Source: Paragordius varius
Taxonomy: Eukaryota; Nematomorpha
Assembly: GCA_964247055.1 (NCBI GenBank)
Contig: OZ176057.1
Span: 1,798,001-1,862,000 of the forward strand
Direction: 5' to 3'
Length of the DNA stretch: 64,000 nt
Shown here: in pieces, positions 9,339-20,346 of the stretch
How positions within the stretch are numbered: position 1 is the first letter of the stretch
How the letters are laid out: every line of letters starts with the position of its first letter
Translations under genes and position numbers: made by a program
Notes under the pieces: model-generated
Database searches by the model: none
What the model saw: the letters and a program-made list of their open reading frames with translations, nothing else
Told to the model about the DNA's origin: nothing

Positions 9339-11640
9339 CAGGGGTGTCCAACACAAATGGCTTGAAGAGCCACCTTTTCGACATCAAAATTTCGAAGAGC
9401 CACTTTTTATTTATATATATCAAGACATTGGTAACAAATAAATTATGCTAATCTTCATATCAAAAAGAAAATAAACAGTATAAATATAATAATGCTTTGC
9501 TAATTTAATTATATCAATAAAAAAAGATAAAAATACATGGATATGGTAAACTTATTGCAATTTGATAGTATGACTAGAGTAGACTGTGGCGAATTAATCG
9601 CCAAAATGTAACCTTTTTCATCTAATAAAAATAAAAAAAATAAATATTTTTCATTGCATAATTAAATTTTTAATTAGATATTTGTTTTGTAATTTTTTTG
9701 CTTAATTTATTCAGATCCATATCAATATTTGATAGCACATCTCAATTCATTCCCCAAGTTTTCATCAGTTGATAAAGAACGTGAAAGATATTTTGTGTAT
9801 TTCATTTTCGAAAAAAAACTTTCACAAAGATAAGTGGACCCAAAAGAAATTAATCTTTGTGCAAAAATTCTTAAATTAGCAAATTTATCAAACGTTATAT
9901 ATTTTTTATAAAATTCAATTTTTTTGTTCGCCCCAATAAAAATTTAAATTCATTATTGGATTGCAAATCTAGTAATTCCGTTTGTAAATTAATAGGAGCG
10001 TTGATAGTTTCAATGTAGAATGGACAACAAAATAAATCAAATATTTTTTCATGTTTTGTCATATCCCCGTATCGATTATTAAAAGCTTTTGATAATAGGT
10101 TAATTTGATCTGCATATTTTAAAAAATCGTTAGTTTCAGCTTTAAATCTATTCGATTCTGGAAAATATTCAGCATTATTTTTTTTAAATGACATTCAAAT
10201 AACGTCAATTTTTTTACAAAACGCTTTAATATGGTTATTCGCATCAACAATTAAATTATCTTGCTTTTGCAAGGATTTATTTAATTGATTTAGTTTTTCG
10301 GTAATATCTACGGAAAAGCATAAATCCTACAACCAATCGTCATTGGTTAATTCCTCTACCAAATAATTATTCTGCAATAAAAAAATTTATTTCTTTTAAT
10401 AAATTATACTTTTTAGACATTTCCCTCGACTAAGCCACCTTACATTTAAAAAAAATACAAGATCTCCATATTCTGAATGAATTCCTCACGGTTCCCTTGT
10501 TTTTTCCCATCATAGCTGGGGCACCATTTGTTGTCAAACAAGATAGCGCCCTCATATTTAATTTATTGTCCTCAATACATTTTAAAATTGCATGAAACAT
10601 ATCATCTCCCTTAGTTGTTTTTTTCATCGGAAGTAAGCCTAACATATCTTCTGTTATATTAAAAAATTCATCTATCCCTCGAATTAAGACTTCCAATTAT
10701 GATATGTTGCTTATATCTGTGCTTTCATCAAATGACAAGAAAAACGCCACAAAATTTTGAATTCTTTCTTTTAGGGAAAGATGAATTTCTTCTGCGATGT
10801 CTGTAATTTGTCGACACATAGTATTGCGCGAAAGACCTATACTGGATATTAATTCAACTTTATTAGGCAAAACACATTTTATAATTTCCAGTACGCATTC
10901 CTTTACAAACTCACCATCGGAATAAGGCTTCATTTTTTGGCGAGTAAATTGGCAACAATATAACTTGCCTTTACTATCGGATAAGGTTGCGTGAATGAAA
11001 TTGTTGGTTGGAGATCATTAATATTTAAAGATTCTAATTTTATTATTTTCATTTCTGTAGTCATATTAATAAAATCCAAATGCATGGTATTGGCATGTCT
11101 TTTTAAATTATTTCCGCGAAACCGTCGTTGTTAATTTGCAAATAAGGCACTCCGCTTTGTTAAAAATTTGAGTAAACCCATATTTTAATTCCCAGTCGGG
11201 ATTGTATTTTCTAGTTACTTTTTTAGATTTATGCATATTGAAAGCTAAATAAAATATTTTAAATACCTATTTTTTTGCAAGTAATTTAATTTTTCAATGG
11301 ACCTTAATTATAATTCCCAGTATTGGTATGAATTCTAAATAAATTATTTTATAGACCTTCTTTTTGCAAGTATTTCAATGTTTCAATGGACCCAAATTAT
11401 AATTCCCAGTATTGGTATAAAAGCTAAATAAATTATTTATACCTATAATTTGATTTAATGTGAAAGTTATTATCTTGAAGTTGGAAATAACATGGAGGAA
11501 AAAATGTGTTTTATAAATGATTAAATGAATGCGATGATAGATAATTATAATAAAAAATTTTATTAAAAGTTTTTAAAAATAAATTTAAATGTCAAGATAA
11601 AAATGCATAATTTCAAATAAAAATTTTTTTAAAAAAATTA
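9339..11640 (-). mobile_element. hAT DNA transposon with decayed transposase
   Basis: The left terminus is CAGGGGTGTCCAACACAAATGG, a typical hAT end; a related end occurs at 38,014. The minus strand encodes a hAT transposase in several frames. An N-terminal region near 11,230 has a Cys-pair fragment (AECLIC). Next come KECVLEIIKCVLPNKV and FVAFFLSFDESTDI (10,697-10,933), then ITEDMLGLLPMKKTTKG and LTTNGAPAMMGKNKG (10,430-10,696), and a middle region at 9,895-10,194. A dimerisation-like segment with CESFFSKMKY lies near 9,770-9,830. It resembles the ZBED5/GTF2IRD2-like hAT group. Multiple frame breaks make it inactive. I could not find a clean right terminal repeat; about 20 bp of the host repeat is missing at the right junction. 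Confidence 0.8.
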
Positions 11641-11644
11641 GAAA

Positions 11645-11842
11645 AAGACACGATTTTTGTGGACTTCTGTTTTCGAAAAAAAACCATTTTTCACACGGGG
11701 TGGGCCCGAACTGGGGGATTATTTCAAAAAAAGGGCGAAGCTATTGTCGGGGCATTCATTAATGATTGTATTTTTTCGAAGTTTGGATTTGAATGGGTCT
11801 ACCGGTTTTCCGGTACGATCACAAAGTCAGCATTTTCTATTT
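11645..11842 (+). repeat. Dispersed repeat R1, copy 2, right half
   Basis: Resumes R1 at the point matching position 282 of copy 1 (agacacgatttttgtggac) and runs to the GGTTTTCCGG motif. With 9,064-9,338 it brackets the hAT element, so the hAT insertion is younger than this copy. Confidence 0.85.
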
Positions 11843-11849
11843 TTCTAAG

Positions 11850-13535
11850 ATTATTGGGATATGCATTGTTAATAATGTGTAATTATATATTAATTGGCCA
11901 AAATTTCAAATTATAATATAACATTTTTATGGTGAGAGTAAGTCTTTGAATTTTCATTTATATCCACTAATTGAAAAACAAATATTATATACTATCTAAA
12001 AATATATCACTGAATTTAGCTTATATAATATATTATGCATTTATCCTATTTTTTGCTTTTAATTTTAACATATTCACATTCCCATAATTCTTAATTGATT
12101 AGCGAGCTCTAAATATAAGTACAATACATTTTCTACGGGTATTTATTATAAACCCCGATTTCCTACACTCTATATAAAATAGAACTCATTATCTAATTTT
12201 TAAAAAGTGCGACATCAGTTTTAATATAATTATTTGCTACATGATTGACATTTAAAGGGACAAAAAGATTTCCTGATTTGAATGTTCAAGAATTTTATTT
12301 CTAATAACTTTGACAATTTATACACGGTGGAGAATGGGCGCATATGTGAATTTAAATTTATAATTTCAAAAATATAGGTAATGCGCTGAATTTGGAAAAA
12401 TAGAATTTCAAAACCCATGTTTACATATTGTCCCAAATAGTATTTAATTTTTAGAACTAATAATTTATAAAATAATTTTTAAAATAGTTATAATTTGTCT
12501 TATTTATGCTTTTAAATAAAACTATTTAGCAGCTAAAATGACCTATTTGTCCGACAACTCATTCATTAATAAAATCAATGCATCTCAAAATCTCTTTTCA
12601 AGATAATAGATACTTTGTTAAAAGAAACTTATATTTGGCTTCCATCATAAAATTTCATATTTTTCTTTTAAAAGTATAAAAAACTTTCCTTTTTTCCGGT
12701 CTGATCCTCGGCAATCAGATCATTTATCGAAATTTACGTCATTATTGCCTAGTCCCCCCTTTTATAATCCTTTTAAGTACCTTTATATGAATTATTCTTT
12801 ACTTTTGTTTGGTGATCTGGTAACACTTAATCTCTGGCTTTTAAAATTACACAATACATTGAGATTCATTTATTTTAAAAAAATTATATAATAATTACAT
12901 ATTTTTTACATATGTGCACCATCTATTAATATTGGATGATATTTGATTCTTGCATCTAAAAATTGGCACAAAAAATATAGATTATAAACACTCAATATGT
13001 TTATAATATCTTTAAAATAGTACCACTAAAAGTTAATTTTAGAATTACATTGAACATTAAAAGACATAAATTGATATATCATATACTGATTTGTCTAATT
13101 TTTTTCTTTTGGGTCCAACTATAAAATATGTAATATTAAAATCATTTTGAATGAATCTTTCCAAATTTGGTGCATCAATGTTTTATAAATGTAATTGTTT
13201 GAAATATTAACATTTCATATTTATAAAATCTCATTTTAAACAATCAAGTTTTTAATGTCCAGCGGACATGTAGTCATGATTTGTATATACGGATTATAAA
13301 ATAAATTTGTACATTTAGTATGATAAATATTTTATAAGAAAATAAAATTACTTTTTAGTTATAAGTTTTTTTTTCCATTCGGTGGTATTATCCGCTAACT
13401 CGGGGTGAAGGAGTTTTAAGAACATATCCAAGCGTATTTAATATTGGCAAAACTAAATTGAAAAAAGTCACAAAAAAATATATTTCTGGTTTAATAAGTT
13501 TTATGGAGTTTTCAAACAATAAGTATATATCATAA
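11850..13535. other. No gene seen
   Basis: Low-complexity AT-rich sequence. The minus-strand open frame at 12,230-12,436 has no splice context or recognisable family and I do not call it. A possible pre-mRNA intron between the terminal exon at 2.4 kb and the 133-bp exon array would span this stretch. Confidence 0.4.
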
Positions 13536-13539
13536 CCAC

Positions 13540-13720
13540 ACCAGGAACCGGTTGCGTTGGGTCGGAACCAACCCGGTCCATTGTCTTAGGATCTAGCCCG
13601 GTTTCATTTTTAAAAATTTAGGAGCCAGGCCGATTCCACTTCCATTTTTACCCGGTTCGAAGCCGTGATATATATGTATGTATATATATATTATATATAT
13701 ACATACATATATATTTACGA
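13540..13720. repeat. GGAACCGG-rich dispersed repeat and palindromic (TA/GTAT)n
   Basis: 13,540-13,665 contains repeated ACCGG/CCGGT words (aggaaccggttgcg, acccggtccattg, acccggttcg). A related stretch lies at 37,290-37,440, so this is a dispersed element of unknown family. It is followed at 13,670-13,720 by a near-perfect palindrome of tatatatgtatgtatata and its complement, a strong hairpin. Confidence 0.5.
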
Positions 13721-13724
13721 TTTA

Positions 13725-15700
13725 TATTAAAATTTTCAAATATTTTTGTGTTTTAATGGACGTGTGGGGATTGGAGGGATAATTTTTGGACTGCCATCTA
13801 TGAGTCAATAAAAAATTGCTATAAAAGTATTTCAACCACGATGATTGAATGTATGTTTATAATATTTTTAGACATAGGTCGGTCCTTTTTTTGCGCAGAC
13901 AGCCTATGCACCAAATATTTTAAATATCAAACGAAGCATACTATAATACCGCTGATGACAAGAATATGCGCTGGAACACAGAAATCTCTCTTAAAACTTT
14001 ATAGATGAGATCGCGCTCTGGGTAATTTATGCTTATTTTTATTTTATCAATTGACAACATATATCATAAAAGGGTATCTCAATCTTGAATATTTCTAACG
14101 GGCTTTCAAATTTAAAAATATTTTGGCATGTAAACATGAGCTATTTGCCAAGGGCTCATCTGTTTCTCCAAGACATGACATAACTTACCTGACCCGGATT
14201 TTAGGCATTACTGCTCGTCTCGCAGCCCAATAAATATTTAACATTTAAAAACGTTTGTTTAAACTTTATATATAATAATTGGACACCTATATAAATAAAT
14301 ATATAATGGTAGGCAATAAATACATCGCTTTAACTTCCCAACGATGCAATATTGTTGAAATTACCACAGTTAAAACGATGCCGGAAGAGTTGCAATTTTT
14401 TATTCGACTTTATGGGCAGATATACAGTAAATACTGGTGGTTACAGAAATACTTGCACCTAATGGTCCAATGTTAATAAACACACAAACATGAAATTGCA
14501 ACAACATTGTTGCAGTAGAAGAATCGATCACATTTAGTTTTTGTGTCAAAGCCAAAAATTACAGGTAAAATAATTCATGTCATGAAAATCATTTTAGCTA
14601 AACGCGATTAGTTTAAAAATATTTTTCTCAGGTTAAGATATATTAGACAGAGTTATTAAAGTCTCACAGATTAACGTGTCAAACTAAAACAACACCGCTA
14701 AAAGTTACGTAACTGGTTAATACACAGCTTATCTGGAACCCTGAGTTATCTTTTAAAGCATAGATGAACGCGATGATAAAAGATACCGGCTAGAGAACAA
14801 AATAAAGATGTGGGTAACTAGGAAAGCATAGAGCTTTGAAGTTGGTACAGATTATCCCAATCTCTAGTGGAATTCGAATGAGAAATCTATACTAAACAAG
14901 GCAAAAACTCTCCGTAAGCCCTGTTATAAAGGTATGTTCATCTATATATATTTTAACTATTGTAAGTACCAATCTATACAACAATTATCAACTAATTACT
15001 AAATTTAAGAGGATGGAAAACACGAAAACCAACTATATACACTATATGTCATTTAGCTACTTAGGATTGTTACAAAAAATATGTTTTATGACATTAATAA
15101 AGATTACTAGTCACATTGCTATATATAAATAAATCATGGTCATTTACTCTAATATGATATAAACAATATACATTTTCTATGAGTAATGATCTTCACAGTG
15201 GTTACCAATTTTTATGTATTACCTATCCTTTTGTATTAAACACCCCAATATTTAAAACATTTTGTATGCGATAATTAAGTAGCGCATAGATCCAAACAGC
15301 CCTTAATTCGAGGTCCCTTCCTATTATTAACGTGTTTATTATATTACTCCGTATAAAAAGCTTGCAAATAAATTGTTACGGTTAATATTTTTAATCCATA
15401 TAAAATTTACTTTCTTATACAGAATCAAAGAAAATTTACAAACATGTTCGGGTAATTGCCAAAATTGCAAATATTTATAATATTTAAACTAGCTCTGGTA
15501 AGAGACCCGTATTAATTGATTAATTTTATAATTATAAAATTTGGTTACAGTGGCCAGTTATAAAACTATAACATAATAAAATAATAAATCAAACTCTTTA
15601 TTTAGACCTTAGAAAAGAGTTTATTGATTGGATGTCTTATGTAAAGACCCGATTATTGAGTTTTTACTTGCGACATGATTTTGTAATATCTACAAATAAA
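13725..15700. other. Unassigned sequence
   Basis: Somewhat less AT-rich than its surroundings. The plus-strand frame 14,279-14,476 (words ALTSQRCNIVEI and TMPEELQFFIRLYG) is unidentified. A strong minus-strand donor (CAG followed by GTAAGTTATG) lies at 14,188-14,190, but I found no phase-compatible exon in front of it. No transposon family recognised. It may hold decayed mobile DNA. Confidence 0.3.
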
Positions 15701-15743
15701 TTATTGGGTGTTTTTTAAAAATATTAAATTTATAACAGCAAAC

Positions 15744-17018
15744 CATTCGCGGTTAGACGGGGTGGTTGTTTGGTTTTAATATGTATTATTTTTGGTTTCC
15801 AATCATATATTATATATATATAATATATATAATATGGAATTTTCCCTTTTATAATTGGTAAAAATATTAAATTATAACTGCAAACCATTTGCGGTTGGAC
15901 GGGGTGGTTGCCTGGTAGTAATATGTGTTATTTTTGGTTTCCAATCATCTATTATATAAATATAATATGGAAATTTCCCTTTTATAATTGGTAAAAATAT
16001 TAAATTATAACTGTAAACCATTTGCGATTGGACGGGGTGGTTGCCTGGTAGTAATATGTATTATTTTTGGTTTCCAATCATCTATTATATATATATATAT
16101 ATAATATGGACATTTCCCTTTTATAATTGGTAAAAATATTAAATTATAACTGCAAACCATTTGCGGTTGGACGGGGTGGTTGCCTGGTAGTAATATGTAT
16201 TATTTTTGGTTTCCAATCATCTATTATATAAATATAATATGGAAATTTCCCTTTTATAATTGGTAAAAATATTAAATTATAACTGTAAACCATTTGCGAT
16301 TGGACGGGGTGGTTGCCTGGTAGTAATATGTGTTGTTTTTGGTTTCCAATCATCTATTATATAAATATAATATGGAAATTTCCCTTTTATAATTGGTAAA
16401 AATATTAAATTATAACTGCAAACCATTTGCGGTTGGACGGGGTGATTGCCTGGTAGTAATATGTATTATTTTTGGTTTCCAATCATCTATTATATAAATA
16501 TAATATGGAAATTTCCCTTTTATAATTGGTAAAAATATTAAATTATAACTGTAAACCATTTGCGATTGGACGGGGTGGTTGCCTGGTAGTAATATGTGTT
16601 GTTTTTGGTTTCCAATCATCTATTATATAAATATAATATGGAAATTTCCCTTTTATAATTGGTAAAAATATTAAATTATAACTGCAAACCATTTGCGGTT
16701 GGACGGGGTGATTGCCTGGTAGTAATATGTGTTGTTTTTGGTTTCCAATCATCTATTATATAAATATAATATGGAAATTTCCCTTTTATAATTGGTAAAA
16801 ATATTAAATTATAACTGTAAACCATTTGCGATTGGACGGGGTGGTTGCCTGGTAGTAATATGTGTTGTTTTTGGTTTCCAATCATCTATTATATAAATAT
16901 AATATGGAAATTCCCCTTTTATAATTGGTAAAAATATTAAATTATAACTGCAAACCATTTGCGGTTGGACGGGGTGGTTGTCTGGTAATAATATGTGTTG
17001 TTTTTGGTTTTGAATAAT
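15744..17018 (-). CDS. Array of 63-nt phase-1 microexons
   Basis: Exon coordinates in each unit: 15,744-15,806; 15,886-15,948; 16,019-16,081; 16,158-16,220; 16,291-16,353; 16,424-16,486; 16,557-16,619; 16,690-16,752; 16,823-16,885; 16,956-17,018; plus 17,104-17,166 without a clear acceptor. Each reads AT, 20 codons, then G, between TATAATAG and GTTTGC or GTTTAC. The peptide is DWKPKIIHITTRQPPRPTAN, basic and proline-rich, with a split Gly/Asp codon at each junction. Variants I read (K-T-T-H, RQSPRP, PIAN) are all sense changes. The outermost units lack an AG acceptor and are probably dead. The donors lack the usual A/G at intron position 3, so splicing strength is uncertain. Introns are about 70 nt. 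No family recognised; likely the repetitive core of a secreted protein. Confidence 0.6.
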
Positions 17019-17024
17019 CTATTA

Positions 17025-17060
17025 TATATATATATATATATATATACATATATATATGCA
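17025..17060. repeat. (TA)n microsatellite
   Basis: A run of TA dinucleotides inside the intron part of one 133-bp unit, longer than in neighbouring units. Confidence 0.8.
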
Positions 17061-17296
17061 ATTTTTTAAAATTGGTAAAAATATTAAATTTATAACTGCA
17101 AACCATTTGCGTTTGGACGGGGTGGTCGTTGGGTAGTAATATATATTATTTTTGGTTTCGAATATATGGAATTAAGATGAATATTTATTGGAAATTAATA
17201 AAGGGTTTTTGTTTATCTTAAAAGATGCGAAATTTAAGCCACGTATTTTTTCCAGCAACCGGGCTTAATATGATACATTATAAATTACACATTTTA

Positions 17297-17430
17297 ACAT
17301 TTTTCTTTTTCAACCAAACGCAACATTTTTAATTTCCGTATGTTGCGTTTGCTTAAAAAATGTTGCGTTTGCTTGAAAAAATGTTGCGTTTGGATGAAAA
17401 AATATTGCTTACTGAAAAATGATACTTATA
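17297..17430. mobile_element. Collapsed remnant of TIR element A family
   Basis: A short palindrome: TTTTCAACCAAACGCAACA (17,309-17,327) followed, after about 10 bp, by three complementary units (TGTTGCGTTTGCTT). It ends in GAAAAATGATAC, close to the GAAAAATGGTA tip of element A. It looks like two element ends brought together by deletion of the interior. Confidence 0.55.
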
Positions 17431-17439
17431 AGACTGTAA

Positions 17440-18090
17440 AATGCAATACTGTATAACATTTCTAGTTAGTTGCGAATTGGATAGACTTAACAGAAAATTT
17501 GTTTAGAAATATCAATTAACAAATATTTAGTGTGCATAATTTTGCAAATGGATTTCCGATTTTCCTCATGTTGGACACCTTGCTTTAAATGGCATAGTAA
17601 ATTACAATGCATGGCTGTAAGAAATTATGTTTTATTTATGAACAATATTTATTTGGTTAGGCCTCATTAAAATTAATTTTGTTAGATGTAGTACTCAAAT
17701 ATAAAATTTGTATGCAAGCGTTTAGGGGGGTTTGTATAAAATAAATTTTAGGGTTTGTCAAAATATATAAAATATAATTATGTCATACAATTTTTAAAAT
17801 TTTTAAAATTAATATTTAAATAATGCTTCACAAACCATTATTTCAACGCTTGGGTGGCCTAGTTTGATATGGTGAGTGTACCCATGGGATATATATTTTG
17901 GTACATAGTTTAATAAGATATATTTAATAATATATCGATGACCTGATGGTGTATTAAATAAAATTAATATTTTAAACTTTATTTATAATCTACTATTAAA
18001 TATATAATAACTTCTAGCTATAAACCAAAAAAGCTTATAAAGAGCTTAAACGTTTCCCGGCAAAATGCAACAATAAAAAACTGATCCCCG
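17440..18090. other. No gene seen
   Basis: AT-rich intron-like sequence. The hAT-like tip atgttggacaccttgc near 17,565 suggests another old MITE end. No phase-1 exon found. Confidence 0.4.
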
Positions 18091-18098
18091 GGCCTATT

Positions 18099-18350
18099 CA
18101 GAGGCGCCGCTAGGGGGAGGAAAGGGGGGCTGATGCACGGGCCCCATAGTCGAAGGGGGGCCGGATTTTTGTTATTTTATTTCAAAAAAATAGGTATTTT
18201 ATTATTTTAAATAATATATAAAAAAATATTTCGTTCATGAGTGGCCATGTCCACGGTTCAAATTTGATTATTTTTTTTAAATACAAGGGTTGCAAGGAGT
18301 GAGAGGGGGGAGCTAACAACCGGGTGCCAGAAATGCAGGCTACGCCTCTG
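18099..18350. mobile_element. 252-bp MITE with CAGAGGCG ends
   Basis: Starts CAGAGGCGCCGC and ends GGCTACGCCTCTG, so the ends are inverted repeats of CAGAGGCGTAGCC type. The GC-rich ends flank an AT-rich middle, with no coding sequence. A second copy lies at 35,499-36,935, split by a LINE. The target duplication is not clear, so the superfamily is unassigned (hAT-like length and tips). Confidence 0.75.
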
Positions 18351-18824
18351 AGCTTATTTAAAATTACGGCACCGATCCCTACTTTTTCCAATAAAACTAT
18401 TAAATATATTTGGGTAACATATTTCTTATTTAGATAGCCATTTGTTCGACAAAGATGGATATGTTTATCGAGGTAATATAGTAAGTTTATGATGGTCCAT
18501 TTAATGGCACTGCTTTGAAATTATAAATTGCTTTCAAACAATACATTGCACAGAATGTATCACAAGGTAAAATAGAAAATAACAATATTTTACATTTATG
18601 ATATTATTAGTTCCGAAACGAAATATTTTTAGGTTTTTACCGATTCACCGATCTACTTAAGTGCCCGAAACCCTATTGAGGTAGGTTCGCAATACTTGTA
18701 AGGAAATTAAATTTTTGCTATATCAATACTTTTCTACCATAAACTATTATAAAACGACATTTTCAAGCCACATATCATTATGATAATTAATATACTTATA
18801 TCCTTAAAATAGTATAAAATCTAC

Positions 18825-18845
18825 CTTGGGATTTTCCCGGGTATC
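18825..18845 (-). CDS. 21-nt microexon, copy A
   Basis: The acceptor ATTGATTAG is followed by GA TAC CCG GGA AAA TCC CAA G and the donor GTAGAT. It encodes YPGKSQ with split codons at both ends (phase 1-1). The identical exon recurs in copies B and C. It lies 111 nt downstream of the 69-nt exon. Joining to a 133-array exon keeps the frame. Confidence 0.65.
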
Positions 18846-18956
18846 CTAATCAATAAAATAATAGTTATATATTCAGCAAAGAGTATAGCCAGCAATTAAT
18901 AAAATTATATATAATTTTATTAAATTTCAAAAATGACATATAATTTAATGCTATAC

Positions 18957-19179
18957 CGAATGTTGGTTTTAAGTGTTTATTTTTTTTCTTTTTATGTTTT
19001 CTAGTCTTTGAAACAACTTTGCGCTCTAAAAATAAATATAGAAAAAAATAGTTTTTATATTTAAATTTAACATTTTTATAATAGTAATCTTCAGCCAACA
19101 AAGAAACAACGATAAATATTGCAATTACTAAAGATCCAACAGAAGCGTATTATAATAGTTCCATGATCCTTTTCTGCAT
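18957..19179 (-). CDS. Putative first exon with signal-peptide-like start and basic region, copy A
   Basis: From an ATG at 19,177-19,179 the frame reads a short basic start (MQKRIMELL), one in-frame TAA at 19,150-19,152, then YASVGSLVIAIFIVVSLLAED, a convincing hydrophobic signal-peptide core with a plausible cleavage site near LLA. It continues through a Tyr/Lys/Phe-rich stretch into the 69-nt exon seen in copy C (18,957-19,025): RKVVSKTRKHKKKKNKH and LKPTFG, ending at donor GTATAG in phase 1. No phase-1 donor separates the two parts, so either they are read as one exon or the start lies elsewhere. The TAA, shared with copy B, means the copy is a pseudogene or uses another start. Function unknown; secretion is inferred. 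Confidence 0.45.
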
Positions 19180-19992
19180 TATAATTTATTTAAATGATTT
19201 TTGAATATTTAATAACAAGTATCCCTGGGGAAATGAATAAAGGTTAAGAAATGAGCCAAATACTGTAGCAATCGAAATAATAAAAAACACAAGACCATAT
19301 TTTGTAAGCCTTAAATCATCAAACATATATCTTTATGGTACAATTCTAAATGATGTAATATGGTAACAATTTAAATCAAATCTAATTGTAATCATGGTTC
19401 TATAGAAAAATTCAAAGATAAAAAAACATAATAGTTTTTTACTTTTTGTAGTTATAATTTTGAACTTTACTGTAAAACTTTGCAATGCATGAATTATATA
19501 AAACATAGGAAATTAAATTTTATAAGACATGCGGGGACCGTTTTAAATTTGTATGCATCCTTTTCAGAGGCAAAAAAGAAGGGTTTCTTTGTTAAAAAAT
19601 AAATGATGCGGAAAATTTTATTGATTTTTGATATAACGTAACAATATTAACAACCATCAGACAAAACGAAATTTAAAATGGTCCATCTGATGGCCTTGCT
19701 TTGAAACTATAGATTGCTTTCATCAAAAGGAAAGATATAAAATAATAATATTTTTACATTTAGGATATTATTAGTTCCGAAAAATCGAAATATTTTTAGG
19801 TTTTTACCGATTTAGCGGTCTGACTTAAGTGCCCGAAACCCTAGTGATGTAGGTTCGCAAAACTTGTAAAGAAATTAAATTTTTGTAATATCAATACTTT
19901 TCTGCCATAAACTATTATAAAACGACATTTTCAAGCCACATATCATTATGATAATTAATATACTTATATCCTTAAAATAGTATAAAATCTAC

Positions 19993-20013
19993 CTTGGGAT
20001 TTTCCCGGGTATC
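19993..20013 (-). CDS. 21-nt microexon, copy B
   Basis: Identical to 18,825-18,845: GA, then codons for YPGKSQ, then G, between ATTAG and GTAGAT. Phase 1-1. Confidence 0.65.
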
Positions 20014-20123
20014 CTAATCAATAAAATAATAGTTATATTTCAGCAAAGAGTATAGCCAGCAATTAATAAAATTATATATAATTTTATTAAATTTCAAAAA
20101 TGACATATAATTTAATGCTATAC

Positions 20124-20346
20124 CGAATGTTGGTTTTAAGTGTTTATTTTTTTTCTTTTTAAGTTTTCTAGTCTTTGAAACAACTTTGCGCTCTAAAAAT
20201 AAATATAGAAAAAAATAGTTTTTATATTTAAATTTAACATTTTTATAATAGTAATCTTCAGCCAACAAAGAAACAACGATAAATATTGCAATTACTAAAG
20301 ATCCAACAGAAGCGTATTATAATAGTTCCATGATCCTTTTCTGCAT
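20124..20346 (-). CDS. Putative first exon with signal-peptide-like start, copy B
   Basis: Near-identical copy of 18,957-19,179. The ATG is at 20,344-20,346, the same in-frame TAA at 20,317-20,319, the same hydrophobic core (VGSLVIAIFIVVSLLA), then the basic 69-nt exon part at 20,124-20,192. One visible amino-acid change from copy A is His to Leu in the KTRKxKKKK run. The shared stop predates the duplication. Confidence 0.45.

Larger units (their letters stand above)
15710..17170 (-). repeat. 133-bp tandem array, 11 units
   Basis: Eleven head-to-tail units with a constant period of 133 bp in the central part. Two unit types alternate (GCAAATGGTTTGC with CAACCGC versus GTTTAC with CAATCGC), giving a partial 266-bp higher-order period. 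The outer units (15,744-15,806 and 17,104-17,166) are the most diverged, as expected for an array growing by unequal exchange from its centre. Each unit has the structure of an exon plus an intron on the minus strand (see the CDS entry). Confidence 0.9.

Noticed and set aside
14180-14235. Minus-strand exon before the strong donor GTAAGTTATG
   Set aside because: The available acceptors give frames with stops or the wrong phase. Only a short ATG start (MPKIRV) remains, with no support.
16144-16885. 69-codon minus-strand frames (MIGNQKQHILLPGNHP...) in the 133-bp array
   Set aside because: They run through intron-like sequence in a frame other than the phase-1 exon frame, and end because of repeat periodicity.
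18250-18270. tRNA B-box-like GGTTCAAATTTG
   Set aside because: It lies in a MITE with no A box or cloverleaf arms.
18620-18700. Possible exon GFRALK... downstream of the 21-nt exon in copies A-C (also near 19,800 and 20,985)
   Set aside because: In phase 1 the frame hits a stop before the GTAAAAA donor in both copy types, and no other donor keeps phase.
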